NCBI GenBank assembly: GCA_031282125.1
Contig: JAITEH010000122.1
Span: 1 to 9,600 of the forward strand
Source: Campylobacteraceae bacterium
GTDB lineage: Bacteria > Campylobacterota > Campylobacteria > Campylobacterales > Campylobacteraceae
Reading direction: 5' to 3'
Length of the DNA stretch: 9,600 nt
The notes under the pieces were generated by a model that searched no databases, was not told the origin of the DNA, and was given only the letters and a program-made list of their open reading frames with translations. Below, in pieces: positions 1 to 6,239 of this stretch. The position numbers and the translations under genes were made by a program. Every line of letters starts with the position of its first letter. Within the stretch, counting starts at the first letter, position 1.

Positions 1-522
1 TCGGCGGATACTTACAGGTCGGAACTAAAGCAAAGAATGCAGCGCGACAGACTTTATCAGTACATTTTAAGCAGTAAATATGAGAATATAGACGAAGATA
101 GGCTGCTTGTTTATTACAATAATAATCAGATAGAGTTTACAAGATTTGAGAGTTTTGACGTCGTGAAAATAGAAGGCGCACAAGCTGACGATGTCGCGGC
201 TGTCTTCAATAACGACAATCAAACCGATAACACATCGGCAAAAAGCTCTTACGTGAGGATTTCGAGCGTAGATGAAGACCCCAAACTGATATCTTCGCTT
301 ATCAGGCTGGAAGTTGGAGAGCGTACGCCTATTGTTCAGACAAGCGATGGGTTCGCGTCGTATGTAGTGGTCGCCAAAAACGGCAAAAGCGTTATCCCGT
401 TCGAACAGGTAAAAAATGCCATCTTGACAAAACTCTCATCCGTACAGGAGAGTACAATCATAAAAGAGTATTTTGAAACAGTAAAAGCAAGAGCGAGTAT
501 TACGATAATAAGACTTCCGTAA
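1..522 (+). CDS. SurA/parvulin-like periplasmic folding chaperone, 3' part only
   Basis: The frame is open from base 1 without a start, so the gene begins outside the window; 173 residues and a TAA stop are visible. The stretch at about residues 86-135 of the fragment (SSLIRLEVGER...TSDGFASYVVV) resembles the second half of a parvulin peptidyl-prolyl isomerase domain, where 'L..L..GE.S....S..G..I' recurs. After it come a helix (FEQVKNAILTKL...) and a terminal beta strand (ASITIIRLP), the arrangement that closes the core domain of SurA-type chaperones. The neighbours accC, accB and dcd repeat the order I recall for C. jejuni Cj1289-Cj1292, where Cj1289 is a SurA-like protein of known structure. 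By family it would assist outer-membrane protein folding in the periplasm. The signal peptide and N-terminal half are not visible, and isomerase activity cannot be judged from this fragment. Confidence 0.7.
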   Translation, partial: SADTYRSELKQRMQRDRLYQYILSSKYENIDEDRLLVYYNNNQIEFTRFESFDVVKIEGAQADDVAAVFNNDNQTDNTSAKSSYVRISSVDEDPKLISSLIRLEVGERTPIVQTSDGFASYVVVAKNGKSVIPFEQVKNAILTKLSSVQESTIIKEYFETVKARASITIIRLP

Positions 523-542
523 GGCGCGCATTTAACGCGCCT
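522..542. terminator. GC-rich hairpin between convergent genes, possible bidirectional terminator
   Basis: A perfect 7-bp stem (AGGCGCG at 522-528 with CGCGCCT at 536-542) encloses a 7-base loop. It starts on the last base of the chaperone stop codon and lies seven bases beyond the accC stop. The T-run after it is poor on both strands, so termination efficiency is uncertain, but no other terminator candidate serves these two converging genes. Confidence 0.5.
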
Positions 543-548
543 ATTGAT

Positions 549-1883
549 TTAGTGGTTTGATAGATAGTTAGTATCGAAAGCGTTATTTACAAAATCAGGA
601 TTGTCCATCATTTTTTGATGAAAGGCTTTTGTGCAGCTTATGCCATCGACGGTAAGTTCGCTCAAAGCCTGCTTCATCTTAGCAATAGCTCTCGTTCTAT
701 CCTCTGCCCAAACGATAAGCTTACCTATCATCGAATCATAATGAGGCGGAACGACATAGCCTTGATATACATGCGAATCCATGCGTACATTTCTGCCGCC
801 CGGAGCTATGTATTTACTGATTTTGCCAGGACTTGGGATAAATTTCACAGGGTCTTCGGCGGTGATTCTGCACTCTATCGAATGTCCTTTTAATTTTATA
901 TTTTCTTGCGGCGGAAGTTTCTCGCCTTCGGCTACTTTTATCATCCATTCGATTATATCAAGCCCGCTTACCATTTCGCTCACGGTATGTTCTACTTGAA
1001 GTCTTGTATTCATCTCCATGAAATAAAAACTTTTATTTTCATCTACTAAAAATTCAAATGTCCCAGCTCCCTCGTAGCCAATGGCTTGAGTAGCGCGTAT
1101 AGCGGTATCGTGCAGTTTTTTTCTTGTGGCTTCATCCAGTAAAATCGCAGGCGACTCTTCTATAAGTTTTTGGTGTCTTCTTTGCATGGAGCAGTCGCGC
1201 TCTCCTACATGAATGGCATTTCGATATTTGTCTCCCATGACTTGCACTTCTATGTGTCTTGGTTTTCTTATGAATTTTTCCATATACAGCGTGCCGTCGC
1301 CAAATGCCGTTATAGCTTCGCTCTCAGCGGCAAGATATAGTTTTTCCAAATCCTCTTTTTTATCCACGACTCTCATTCCGCGTCCGCCGCCGCCCGCTGC
1401 TGCTTTGATGATGACTGGATATCCTATCTCTTCTGCATTTTTATACGCGTCGTGCAAGTCCACTAATGCGCCTTCGCTTCCCGGGATTACGGGGATGCCA
1501 GCTTTTTTCATAACGTCCTTTGCTTTTGATTTGTCGCTCATCATTATCATGGCGTCTGCGCTTGGGCCTATGAATTTTATCTTGTGATGCTCGCAAATCT
1601 CGACAAAATTTTGATTTTCGCTCAAAAATCCGTATCCCGGAAATATCGCGTCACACTCGCTTATCTCAGCTGCCGATATGATAGCTGGTATGCTCAAATA
1701 ACTTTGTGACGATTTCTCTCCGCCTATGCAAATAGAAGCGTCTGCGTATTGCAGATACAAAGCGTCTTTATCTGCCGTAGAGTAAACTGCTATTGCCTGT
1801 TTACCCATCTCTTTTATAGTTCTTATAGCCCTAAGGGCGATTTCTCCGCGGTTGGCTATCAGGATTCTTTTTATTTGGCTCAT
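549..1883 (-). CDS. accC: Biotin carboxylase subunit of acetyl-CoA carboxylase
   Basis: This subunit carboxylates the biotin on AccB with ATP and bicarbonate, the first half-reaction of fatty-acid synthesis in the cytoplasm. At 444 residues it is close to the E. coli enzyme (449). The biotin-carboxylase N-terminal motif IANRGEIA is at 9-16. The ATP-grasp part has D117-K118, the glycine-rich loop KAAAGGGGRGM at 160-170, H210, K239, and the metal and catalytic stretch MEMNTRLQVEH at 289-299 (E290, N292, R294, E298). The C-terminal domain has CRITAEDP with R339 and PPHYDSMIGKLI at 379-390. One oddity is FPGYGFLSEN at 81-90, where most family members have HPGYGFLSEN. The start codon shares one base with the accB stop (TAATG), and a GGAG eight bases upstream lies inside accB, so translation is probably coupled. 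No accA or accD is nearby, which is common. Confidence 0.96.
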   Translation of the reverse strand: MSQIKRILIANRGEIALRAIRTIKEMGKQAIAVYSTADKDALYLQYADASICIGGEKSSQSYLSIPAIISAAEISECDAIFPGYGFLSENQNFVEICEHHKIKFIGPSADAMIMMSDKSKAKDVMKKAGIPVIPGSEGALVDLHDAYKNAEEIGYPVIIKAAAGGGGRGMRVVDKKEDLEKLYLAAESEAITAFGDGTLYMEKFIRKPRHIEVQVMGDKYRNAIHVGERDCSMQRRHQKLIEESPAILLDEATRKKLHDTAIRATQAIGYEGAGTFEFLVDENKSFYFMEMNTRLQVEHTVSEMVSGLDIIEWMIKVAEGEKLPPQENIKLKGHSIECRITAEDPVKFIPSPGKISKYIAPGGRNVRMDSHVYQGYVVPPHYDSMIGKLIVWAEDRTRAIAKMKQALSELTVDGISCTKAFHQKMMDNPDFVNNAFDTNYLSNH

Positions 1884-2350
1884 TAGATTTTCTCCACGCT
1901 AAACAGCGGCATATCAAATTCGACAGGCTGACCGTCTTCTACCAATATATCTACTATTCTGCAATCAAACTCGGCATCTATCTCATTCATAATCTTCATA
2001 GCCTCAACAATAGCTATAGGCTGTCCTTTTTTAACTACGCTGCCGATTTTCACAAATGCTTCTGCGCCCGGTGAGGGGGATTTATAAAATGTACCTACCA
2101 TAGGGGATTTGAAAGTAGGAAGATTGCTTTTGACCTCTTGCGCGCCCTGTTCGTTTGTCTCTTTTTGAACTATATGCTGCTGAGGCTTAACTTCTATAAC
2201 CGAAGTTTGCAATTCATCACTGCTGATGTATGTTGATGAGCCCTTTTTCATCTCGATAGAGAAGTCTCCCTCTGTTATTTTGAGTTTGCTCATACTGCTT
2301 TTGTCAAATATACGTATCAACTCTTTGACATTTATATCTTGCTTGTTCAT
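1883..2350 (-). CDS. accB: Biotin carboxyl carrier protein of acetyl-CoA carboxylase
   Basis: AccB carries CO2 on biotin between the carboxylase (AccC) and the carboxyltransferase. From the ATG at 2350 it has 155 residues. The N-terminal part (about 1-36, NVKELIRIFDKSSMSKLKI...) is the usual AccB leader; a Gln/Glu-rich linker follows (about 45-78), then the biotinyl domain from about 80. This contains the 'thumb' segment SPSPGAEAF (91-99) and the biotinylation motif EAMKIMN with acceptor K119. An in-frame ATG nine codons upstream (2377) has no Shine-Dalgarno sequence, whereas AAGGAG sits eight bases before 2350, and the 2350 start matches the N-terminus of E. coli AccB. It is the first gene of an accB-accC pair and diverges from dcd. 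Confidence 0.95.
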   Translation of the reverse strand: MNKQDINVKELIRIFDKSSMSKLKITEGDFSIEMKKGSSTYISSDELQTSVIEVKPQQHIVQKETNEQGAQEVKSNLPTFKSPMVGTFYKSPSPGAEAFVKIGSVVKKGQPIAIVEAMKIMNEIDAEFDCRIVDILVEDGQPVEFDMPLFSVEKI

Positions 2351-2358
2351 CAGAACAT

Positions 2359-2364
2359 CTCCTT
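2359..2364 (-). promoter_or_regulatory. Ribosome binding site fixing the accB start
   Basis: AAGGAG on the minus strand, eight bases before the ATG at 2350. It lies downstream of the alternative ATG at 2377 and so decides for the shorter, 155-residue AccB. Confidence 0.75.
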
Positions 2365-2370
2365 GATTTT

Positions 2371-2400
2371 TTGGCATAAACTTTTAAGGTGTGTTATAAT
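2371..2400 (+). promoter_or_regulatory. Sigma-70 type promoter of dcd
   Basis: TTGGCA (2371-2376), an 18-base spacer and TATAAT (2395-2400), with TG at 2392-2393 making an extended -10. The predicted transcription start near 2407 leaves a leader of about 30 bases. The promoter lies entirely within the upstream region of the divergent accB gene. Confidence 0.6.
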
Positions 2401-2410
2401 AGCATACTTC

Positions 2411-2416
2411 ATTATA
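2411..2416 (-). promoter_or_regulatory. Candidate -10 box of the accBC promoter
   Basis: The minus strand reads TATAAT at 2416-2411, giving an expected start near 2404 and a leader of about 55 bases to accB. No good -35 hexamer is present at 17-18 bases, which is common in Campylobacterota. A second candidate on the same strand is the extended -10 TGCTATTAT at 2404-2396, which overlaps the dcd -10 box. I cannot choose between them from sequence alone. Confidence 0.4.
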
Positions 2417-2436
2417 ACTTGTTCTTAAGGATTGAT

Positions 2437-2997
2437 ATGGGATTGAAAGCAGACAGTTGGATTAAAGAAAAATCCGTAAACGAAAAAATGATAGAGCCGT
2501 TTTGCGACGGGCAGATAGGTTCGAACGTGGTAAGTTACGGCGTAAGCAGTTACGGATATGATATAAGAGTCGGCAGAGAATTTAAAATCTTCACTAATGT
2601 GAATTCTACGGTAGTAGATCCGAAAAATTTTGAAAATAGAAATATTGTCGATTTTGTAGGCGATGTCTGCATCGTTCCGCCAAACTCTTTTGCTCTTGCG
2701 CGCACAGTCGAGTATTTCAGGATACCAAAAAACGTCCTTGCTATATGTCTTGGCAAAAGCACATACGCAAGATGCGGCATTATCGTAAATGTAACGCCTT
2801 TTGAACCTGAATTTGAAGGGCATATAACGATTGAGATTTCGAACACTACGCCGCTTCCCGCTAAAATTTACGCAAATGAAGGGATAGCTCAAGTGCTGTT
2901 TTTCGAAGGCGACACGCCGTGCGAAGTTACCTACAAAGACAAATCAGGCAAATATCAAGGTCAGACAGGCATTACGCTTCCAAGAATTCTGAAATAA
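2437..2997 (+). CDS. dcd: dCTP deaminase
   Basis: Deaminates dCTP to dUTP, the route that supplies dUMP for thymidylate synthesis. The ATG at 2437 has AAGG at 2427-2430, six bases upstream, and gives 186 residues, the usual size. The active-site strand [10 protein letters not shown] is at 106-115; its Ser108 and Arg112 correspond to E. coli S111 and R115, and Lys107 stands where E. coli has R110, as in the Pseudomonas-type enzymes. The catalytic Glu is expected at E133 in [13 protein letters not shown]. The C-terminal tail GKYQGQTG (171-178) is the flexible lid that closes over the nucleotide. A longer in-frame reading from 2389 would begin upstream of the predicted transcription start and is rejected. 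The gene lies next to accBC as in C. jejuni (Cj1290c-Cj1292). Whether it also cleaves dUTP, as bifunctional relatives do, cannot be told here. Confidence 0.95.
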   Translation: MGLKADSWIKEKSVNEKMIEPFCDGQIGSNVVSYGVSSYGYDIRVGREFKIFTNVNSTVVDPKNFENRNIVDFVGDVCIVPPNSFALARTVEYFRIPKNVLAICLGKSTYARCGIIVNVTPFEPEFEGHITIEISNTTPLPAKIYANEGIAQVLFFEGDTPCEVTYKDKSGKYQGQTGITLPRILK

Positions 2998-3003
2998 TGC
3001 GAT

Positions 3004-4233
3004 TTATTTGCCCAGTTTATCCAATAATATCTTTTTGCCTATCTCGACGCCCGGTTGGTTGTAAGTATTGATATCAAACAGCAATCCGCACAAAGAGGTC
3101 AAAAGCTCAAAATAGTATATCAGATAACCCGCATGATAAGCATCTGCTTTTGCTAAGACTATCTCGTCGGTTATCACGCCTTCATTTATCACGCTTTTCA
3201 TTGTGGCGAGCGCTTGCTCATTCAGCAGCGTCGCCGCACTGATATCTTTTTTCAGGTTAGCTTTTTCTATATATTTCAGAGAAATATCGGGGATAAGCAT
3301 ATCGTCCGCCATATTTTCAACTCTTATAAATGTTACGCTTTTATCTTTCGGACCTTCTATGATAAGCTGTAAAAACGAGTGCTGGTCTATCGCGCCTATA
3401 AGTCCTACAGGCGTCAAACCTACGCGTTCATCGCCTTTTTTCTTGCCTAAAGACTCCGCCCACAACTGTATGTACCATGCGTTAAATTCGCGAAATATAT
3501 CTGAATACGAGAATATTACATTGATATTTTGTCCGCCCTTGATGGCGTAAACTATAGCTTTTTTCAAAAGCTGGGTTGATTTTCGCTCAAAAAACTCTTT
3601 TTTGCACTCTGCCGCGCCCAATAAAAGGCTTGTCGTATCTATGCCGCAAATGCTTAAAGGTACGATTCCCGCCGCACTCAATACAGAAAAGCGCCCGCCG
3701 ACATTTTTTGGTATAAAAAAGCTTTTCAGTCCGTATTCGTTTGCAAATTTATTCAAAGCCGAACCCTCTTCCGTGATAGCCGCAAAGCGTTTGCCAAAAT
3801 ATTTATTATTCGGGAAAATCCCAAAATGAACCATGACAATTTTGGCGATTGAGATAGTATCCAAAGTAGTTCCCGATTTTGACACGATAAAAAATAGGCT
3901 CTCTTCAAGTTTGATATTTTTAAGCGTTTTTTTGATAGTAATAGGGTCGATATTTTCCAAAAAATGAAGTCTTGGCGTATCTGCCTTTTTCTCATGAAAG
4001 AGCATGGAATACAAAGCCTTTGTCCCCAAAGAGCTGCCGCCCACACCGATAACAACAACATTTTGTATATTGCGTATCGTACTGCTCCACGTATTTATAT
4101 CAGAAGTTAGATTTTCATCAGGCAGATTATAATAACCGATTTGATTTGAACTGTATTCGGCGGATATTTTACCCCAAAGCTCTTCTATTTTTTGCGTATC
4201 GGATATATCAAAAAAGAGTCTATTTGCGAACAA
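3004..4233 (-). CDS. pgi: Glucose-6-phosphate isomerase
   Basis: Interconverts glucose 6-phosphate and fructose 6-phosphate in the cytoplasm. At 409 residues it is the short form, without the extra segments of the 549-residue E. coli enzyme. The two sugar-phosphate binding (SIS) halves show GVGGSSLGTKAL (63-74) and VSKSGTTLDT (117-126). Family signature 1 is at 177-190 (NVGGRFSVLSAAG, with R181) and signature 2 is at about 383-401 (ending YNQPGVEIGKK). Residues matching the catalytic set of the rabbit enzyme are E260 (WAESLGK), H285 (DQHSFLQL) and K400. The start is TTG, supported by GGGAG seven bases upstream; no in-frame ATG lies between it and the upstream stop. The gene converges with dcd at a 6-base gap and diverges from the YigZ-family gene. 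Fermentation, gluconeogenesis or wall-sugar supply are all possible uses. Confidence 0.95.
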   Translation of the reverse strand: MFANRLFFDISDTQKIEELWGKISAEYSSNQIGYYNLPDENLTSDINTWSSTIRNIQNVVVIGVGGSSLGTKALYSMLFHEKKADTPRLHFLENIDPITIKKTLKNIKLEESLFFIVSKSGTTLDTISIAKIVMVHFGIFPNNKYFGKRFAAITEEGSALNKFANEYGLKSFFIPKNVGGRFSVLSAAGIVPLSICGIDTTSLLLGAAECKKEFFERKSTQLLKKAIVYAIKGGQNINVIFSYSDIFREFNAWYIQLWAESLGKKKGDERVGLTPVGLIGAIDQHSFLQLIIEGPKDKSVTFIRVENMADDMLIPDISLKYIEKANLKKDISAATLLNEQALATMKSVINEGVITDEIVLAKADAYHAGYLIYYFELLTSLCGLLFDINTYNQPGVEIGKKILLDKLGK

Positions 4234-4240
4234 CTGGCTG

Positions 4241-4245
4241 CTCCC
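4241..4245 (-). promoter_or_regulatory. Ribosome binding site supporting the TTG start of pgi
   Basis: GGGAG on the minus strand, seven bases before TTG at 4233. Two ATGs at 4250 and 4247 are out of frame, and an in-frame stop lies just upstream, so TTG is the only well-placed initiator. Confidence 0.65.
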
Positions 4246-4268
4246 ATCATTTTAAAATAAAATATATT

Positions 4269-4298
4269 ATTGTATATAATTTTTACTTTACTTTGCAA
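4269..4298 (-). promoter_or_regulatory. Candidate pgi promoter
   Basis: The minus strand reads TTGCAA (4298-4293), an 18-base spacer, then TACAAT (4274-4269). The expected start near 4262 gives a leader of about 28 bases. The surrounding DNA is extremely AT-rich, so chance -10 boxes are frequent here. Confidence 0.45.
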
Positions 4299-4325
4299 AT
4301 CTTTTTAAGCGGTTTTTGCTAAAAT
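4275..4325 (+). promoter_or_regulatory. Two candidate -10 boxes for the YigZ-family gene
   Basis: The downstream candidate is a T-run followed by TGC and TAAAAT (4313-4325), the form of extended -10 typical of Campylobacterota. It would start transcription at about 4332, essentially on the ATG at 4331. The upstream candidate is TATAAT at 4275-4280, giving a leader of about 44 bases. No Shine-Dalgarno sequence precedes the ATG, which favours the downstream box and a leaderless message. Confidence 0.4.
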
Positions 4326-4330
4326 ATTTC

Positions 4331-4891
4331 ATGCAAATACTAAATAATATAAATTTCTGCCGATATGAAGTGAAAAAATCAATCTTTATAGCTCATGCTG
4401 CGCCGATAAGTGAATTTGACGCTCTAAATTCATCGTTAAGAGAAAAACACCCAAAAGCCACTCATGTTGTCTGGGCTTATAGAAAATTAAATGAATTTAA
4501 CCAGATAGTGGAAAACGGCAGCGATGACGGCGAACCTAAAGGCACGTCAGCCCAACCCATACTGAACGTATTAAGAGGCGCGGAGTTTGTAAACGTCTGC
4601 ATTTTGGTAGTGCGCTATTTTGGCGGCATAAAACTTGGCACGGGAGGACTTGTCAGAGCTTACTCCGCGGCGGCAAAAGCGGTTTTGAATGAAGCCGAAG
4701 TTCTTCTCTACGAGCAAAAAGAGGAGTTTATATTTTCATGCAAATACGCTTTTGTGCCGCGCGCCGAACATTTTTTGCAAAAGCTTGGCGCCGCGTTTGA
4801 AGATAGAACGTTTGGCGTTGATGAGGTTACTTGGCGTCTTTGGCTGACTTCTCATCAAAAAGATGAGTTAAAAATATTTTTGGACACATAA
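4331..4891 (+). CDS. yigZ: YigZ/IMPACT family protein (UPF0029)
   Basis: A 186-residue member of the family that includes E. coli YigZ and eukaryotic IMPACT/YIH1. The N-terminal domain carries the family hallmarks VKKSIFI (14-20), SDDGEPKGTS (64-73) and the Gly-rich signature spanning 93-111 with key residues R95-Y96-F97-G98-G99 and GTGGLVRAY. A shorter C-terminal domain of about 55 residues completes the usual bacterial layout. The ATG at 4331 leaves 14 residues before the conserved core, similar to E. coli; an earlier TTG at 4316 overlaps the -10 box and is unlikely. The biochemical role in bacteria is unsettled; nucleic-acid or ribosome binding has been suggested for the family. The gene diverges from pgi, and its end is six bases from the converging pgpA. 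Confidence 0.9.
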   Translation: MQILNNINFCRYEVKKSIFIAHAAPISEFDALNSSLREKHPKATHVVWAYRKLNEFNQIVENGSDDGEPKGTSAQPILNVLRGAEFVNVCILVVRYFGGIKLGTGGLVRAYSAAAKAVLNEAEVLLYEQKEEFIFSCKYAFVPRAEHFLQKLGAAFEDRTFGVDEVTWRLWLTSHQKDELKIFLDT

Positions 4892-4897
4892 TCAAAT

Positions 4898-5401
4898 CTA
4901 AAAATTATAATTTTGCACTATCTCAAACTGTCTTATTAGATTCCACAGTGCCGCGCTTATGATACCTGCGAAAAGTCCCGCCACAAGGTCGTCTCCCACA
5001 ACGCCAGCTCCTCCTTTGACGTCGCGGTCTATGCGCCCTATGATAGAGGGTTTTAAAATATCAAAAACTCTAAAAAATACGATACATATCAAGACCTGCA
5101 CCATGCCGACTTGCGCGCCCATGGAAGCCAAAAAATCCGCAGATATACACATCGCAAGCCAAACTCCGACAACTTCGTCTATGACTATTTGGCTGTTGTC
5201 GTGCGTATTTGTGGCTGATTCGTATCTATTTATAACGCCTATGGCTATAACGCTTATCAAAACAGTCAGTAAAAAAAGCGTACTTATGGGCAGGATTTTT
5301 AGCACTGCCCAGCCCAAAATCGCCCCAGCAATCGTTCCTGCCGTTCCAGGAGCCTTCGGACAAAGACCAGAATAAAAAAATGTCAAAAAAACTTTTTGCA
5401 T
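4898..5401 (-). CDS. pgpA: Phosphatidylglycerophosphatase A
   Basis: Removes phosphate from phosphatidylglycerophosphate to give phosphatidylglycerol at the inner membrane. The 167 residues show the PgpA pattern in order: SGLCPKAPGTAGT (11-23), IVIDEVVGVW (72-81, D75 and E76), FRVFDILKP (110-118), and D125 followed by GGAGVVGDD (130-138). Hydrophobic segments at about 22-57, 98-112 and 139-156 fit a small membrane enzyme. The ATG has AAGGA six bases upstream, and that site overlaps the stop codon of the preceding gene, leaving a 10-base gap. It is the last gene of the ispDF operon, as in C. jejuni (Cj1610). A 14-base perfect AT palindrome (4901-4914) lies in its last codons; with no GC pairs it is too weak to call a terminator. 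Confidence 0.92.
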   Translation of the reverse strand: MQKVFLTFFYSGLCPKAPGTAGTIAGAILGWAVLKILPISTLFLLTVLISVIAIGVINRYESATNTHDNSQIVIDEVVGVWLAMCISADFLASMGAQVGMVQVLICIVFFRVFDILKPSIIGRIDRDVKGGAGVVGDDLVAGLFAGIISAALWNLIRQFEIVQNYNF

Positions 5402-5411
5402 AACTCTTCCT

Positions 5412-6239
5412 TTAAGTCAAAGACGTCGTCTGATAAAGCTTCATCAACTCCATATAAAAATCCTCATCGCTGTGCATCTCTATAAGCCCCATGCTTGGGA
5501 AAAGGTCGTTGTAAATTTGCGCTATATTTTTAAAACGATTTGGACAAATCGTACTTAAAATTATAGCCGATATATCTTTGCGCATTAACATTGCAGGCGG
5601 CAAAATACCCTCTTTTAAAAGCGCCGTGAGAGATGAGGAGTTGTATTTGATGTGATGGTGCATTCCATGAGGGCATGTTTTGACGCTGACTAGCGTATTG
5701 CACTCGTTGCAAAATACAAACCGCGATACAACATCTATATTTGCCGACTCTTCGCATTCGTCAAGAGATGTTTTGAGGCGGTTGTCATCATAATAAAAGC
5801 CTATGCCGTTATGGTATTCGCCGACAACTAACGTATTGCATCCAAGACTTTTTGCGACGATACCGTGATTGGCTGAATTAAAACAATCCTCGTCAAAAGT
5901 GTCGCTGCGCAGCGGTATCACTAAAACGCGGTTTTTATGCAGATAGTTATCTACAAAATATTGCAGAGTTTTTTCGCGCAAAGCAAACGGCAGAAGCTCT
6001 TTATATTTTTGCGTCTCAAGCAGGAAAATGACGACCAAATCACTCTTTTCAAGCGTTATCCTCACAAGTCTTTCGTGAGCTCTGTGAAACGGGCTGGCAG
6101 CCATTATGATAGCTGATACTCTTATGGCTGATAGTTTTGCTTTCGCCTCTTCAATCTGCTGCCTGATACCCTTTGCATAATCCGAATTTATCAATCTATT
6201 CAGACACTCCGCAATCTCTTCATTTCTTTTTGATACCAT
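5412..6239 (-). CDS. ATP-sulfurylase-like nucleotidyltransferase of unknown function (Cj1609-like)
   Basis: A 275-residue protein matching the catalytic half of ATP sulfurylase (sulfate adenylyltransferase) but lacking its N-terminal PUA-like domain. Matching segments are the HxxH motif SPFHRAHE (49-56), VVGEYHNG (138-145) where the enzyme has VGRDHAG, a zinc-knuckle-like C177-x2-C180-x8-C189-P-H191, and SSSLTALLKEGILPP (201-215) where it has an SGT.lR..L..G..PP block. The sulfate-handling QTRN that should precede P-x-H-x-x-H is replaced by MAAS, and the Arg in both later motifs is missing, so true ATP sulfurylase activity is doubtful. The start is the ATG at 6239, with AAGGA six bases upstream; a TTG at 6279-6281 is a weaker option. 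It overlaps the regulator gene by 20 bases and precedes pgpA, as C. jejuni Cj1609 does. The first 40 residues are helical and unassigned. Confidence 0.75.
   Translation of the reverse strand: MVSKRNEEIAECLNRLINSDYAKGIRQQIEEAKAKLSAIRVSAIIMAASPFHRAHERLVRITLEKSDLVVIFLLETQKYKELLPFALREKTLQYFVDNYLHKNRVLVIPLRSDTFDEDCFNSANHGIVAKSLGCNTLVVGEYHNGIGFYYDDNRLKTSLDECEESANIDVVSRFVFCNECNTLVSVKTCPHGMHHHIKYNSSSLTALLKEGILPPAMLMRKDISAIILSTICPNRFKNIAQIYNDLFPSMGLIEMHSDEDFYMELMKLYQTTSLT

Noticed and set aside
1213..1587. Open frame of 124 codons on the plus strand inside accC
   Set aside because: It is antisense to a gene with every biotin carboxylase motif, has no recognisable family content and no convincing ribosome site; the same holds for other long antisense frames in dcd, pgi, pgpA, ispDF and mrp.
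2389..2436. Longer N-terminus for Dcd starting at 2389
   Set aside because: It would begin upstream of the predicted transcription start, runs through the promoter, and adds 16 residues absent from the family; ATG 2437 has a good ribosome site.
3331..3337. TGTTACG inside pgi as another regulator box
   Set aside because: It lies deep in coding sequence, matches only six of seven positions, and has no promoter nearby.
4901..4914. Perfect 14-base palindrome AAAATTATAATTTT at the pgpA 3' end as a terminator
   Set aside because: It has no GC pair and would form a very unstable hairpin, and it lies in coding sequence (Asn-Tyr-Asn-Phe codons), so AT-rich chance is the simpler explanation.
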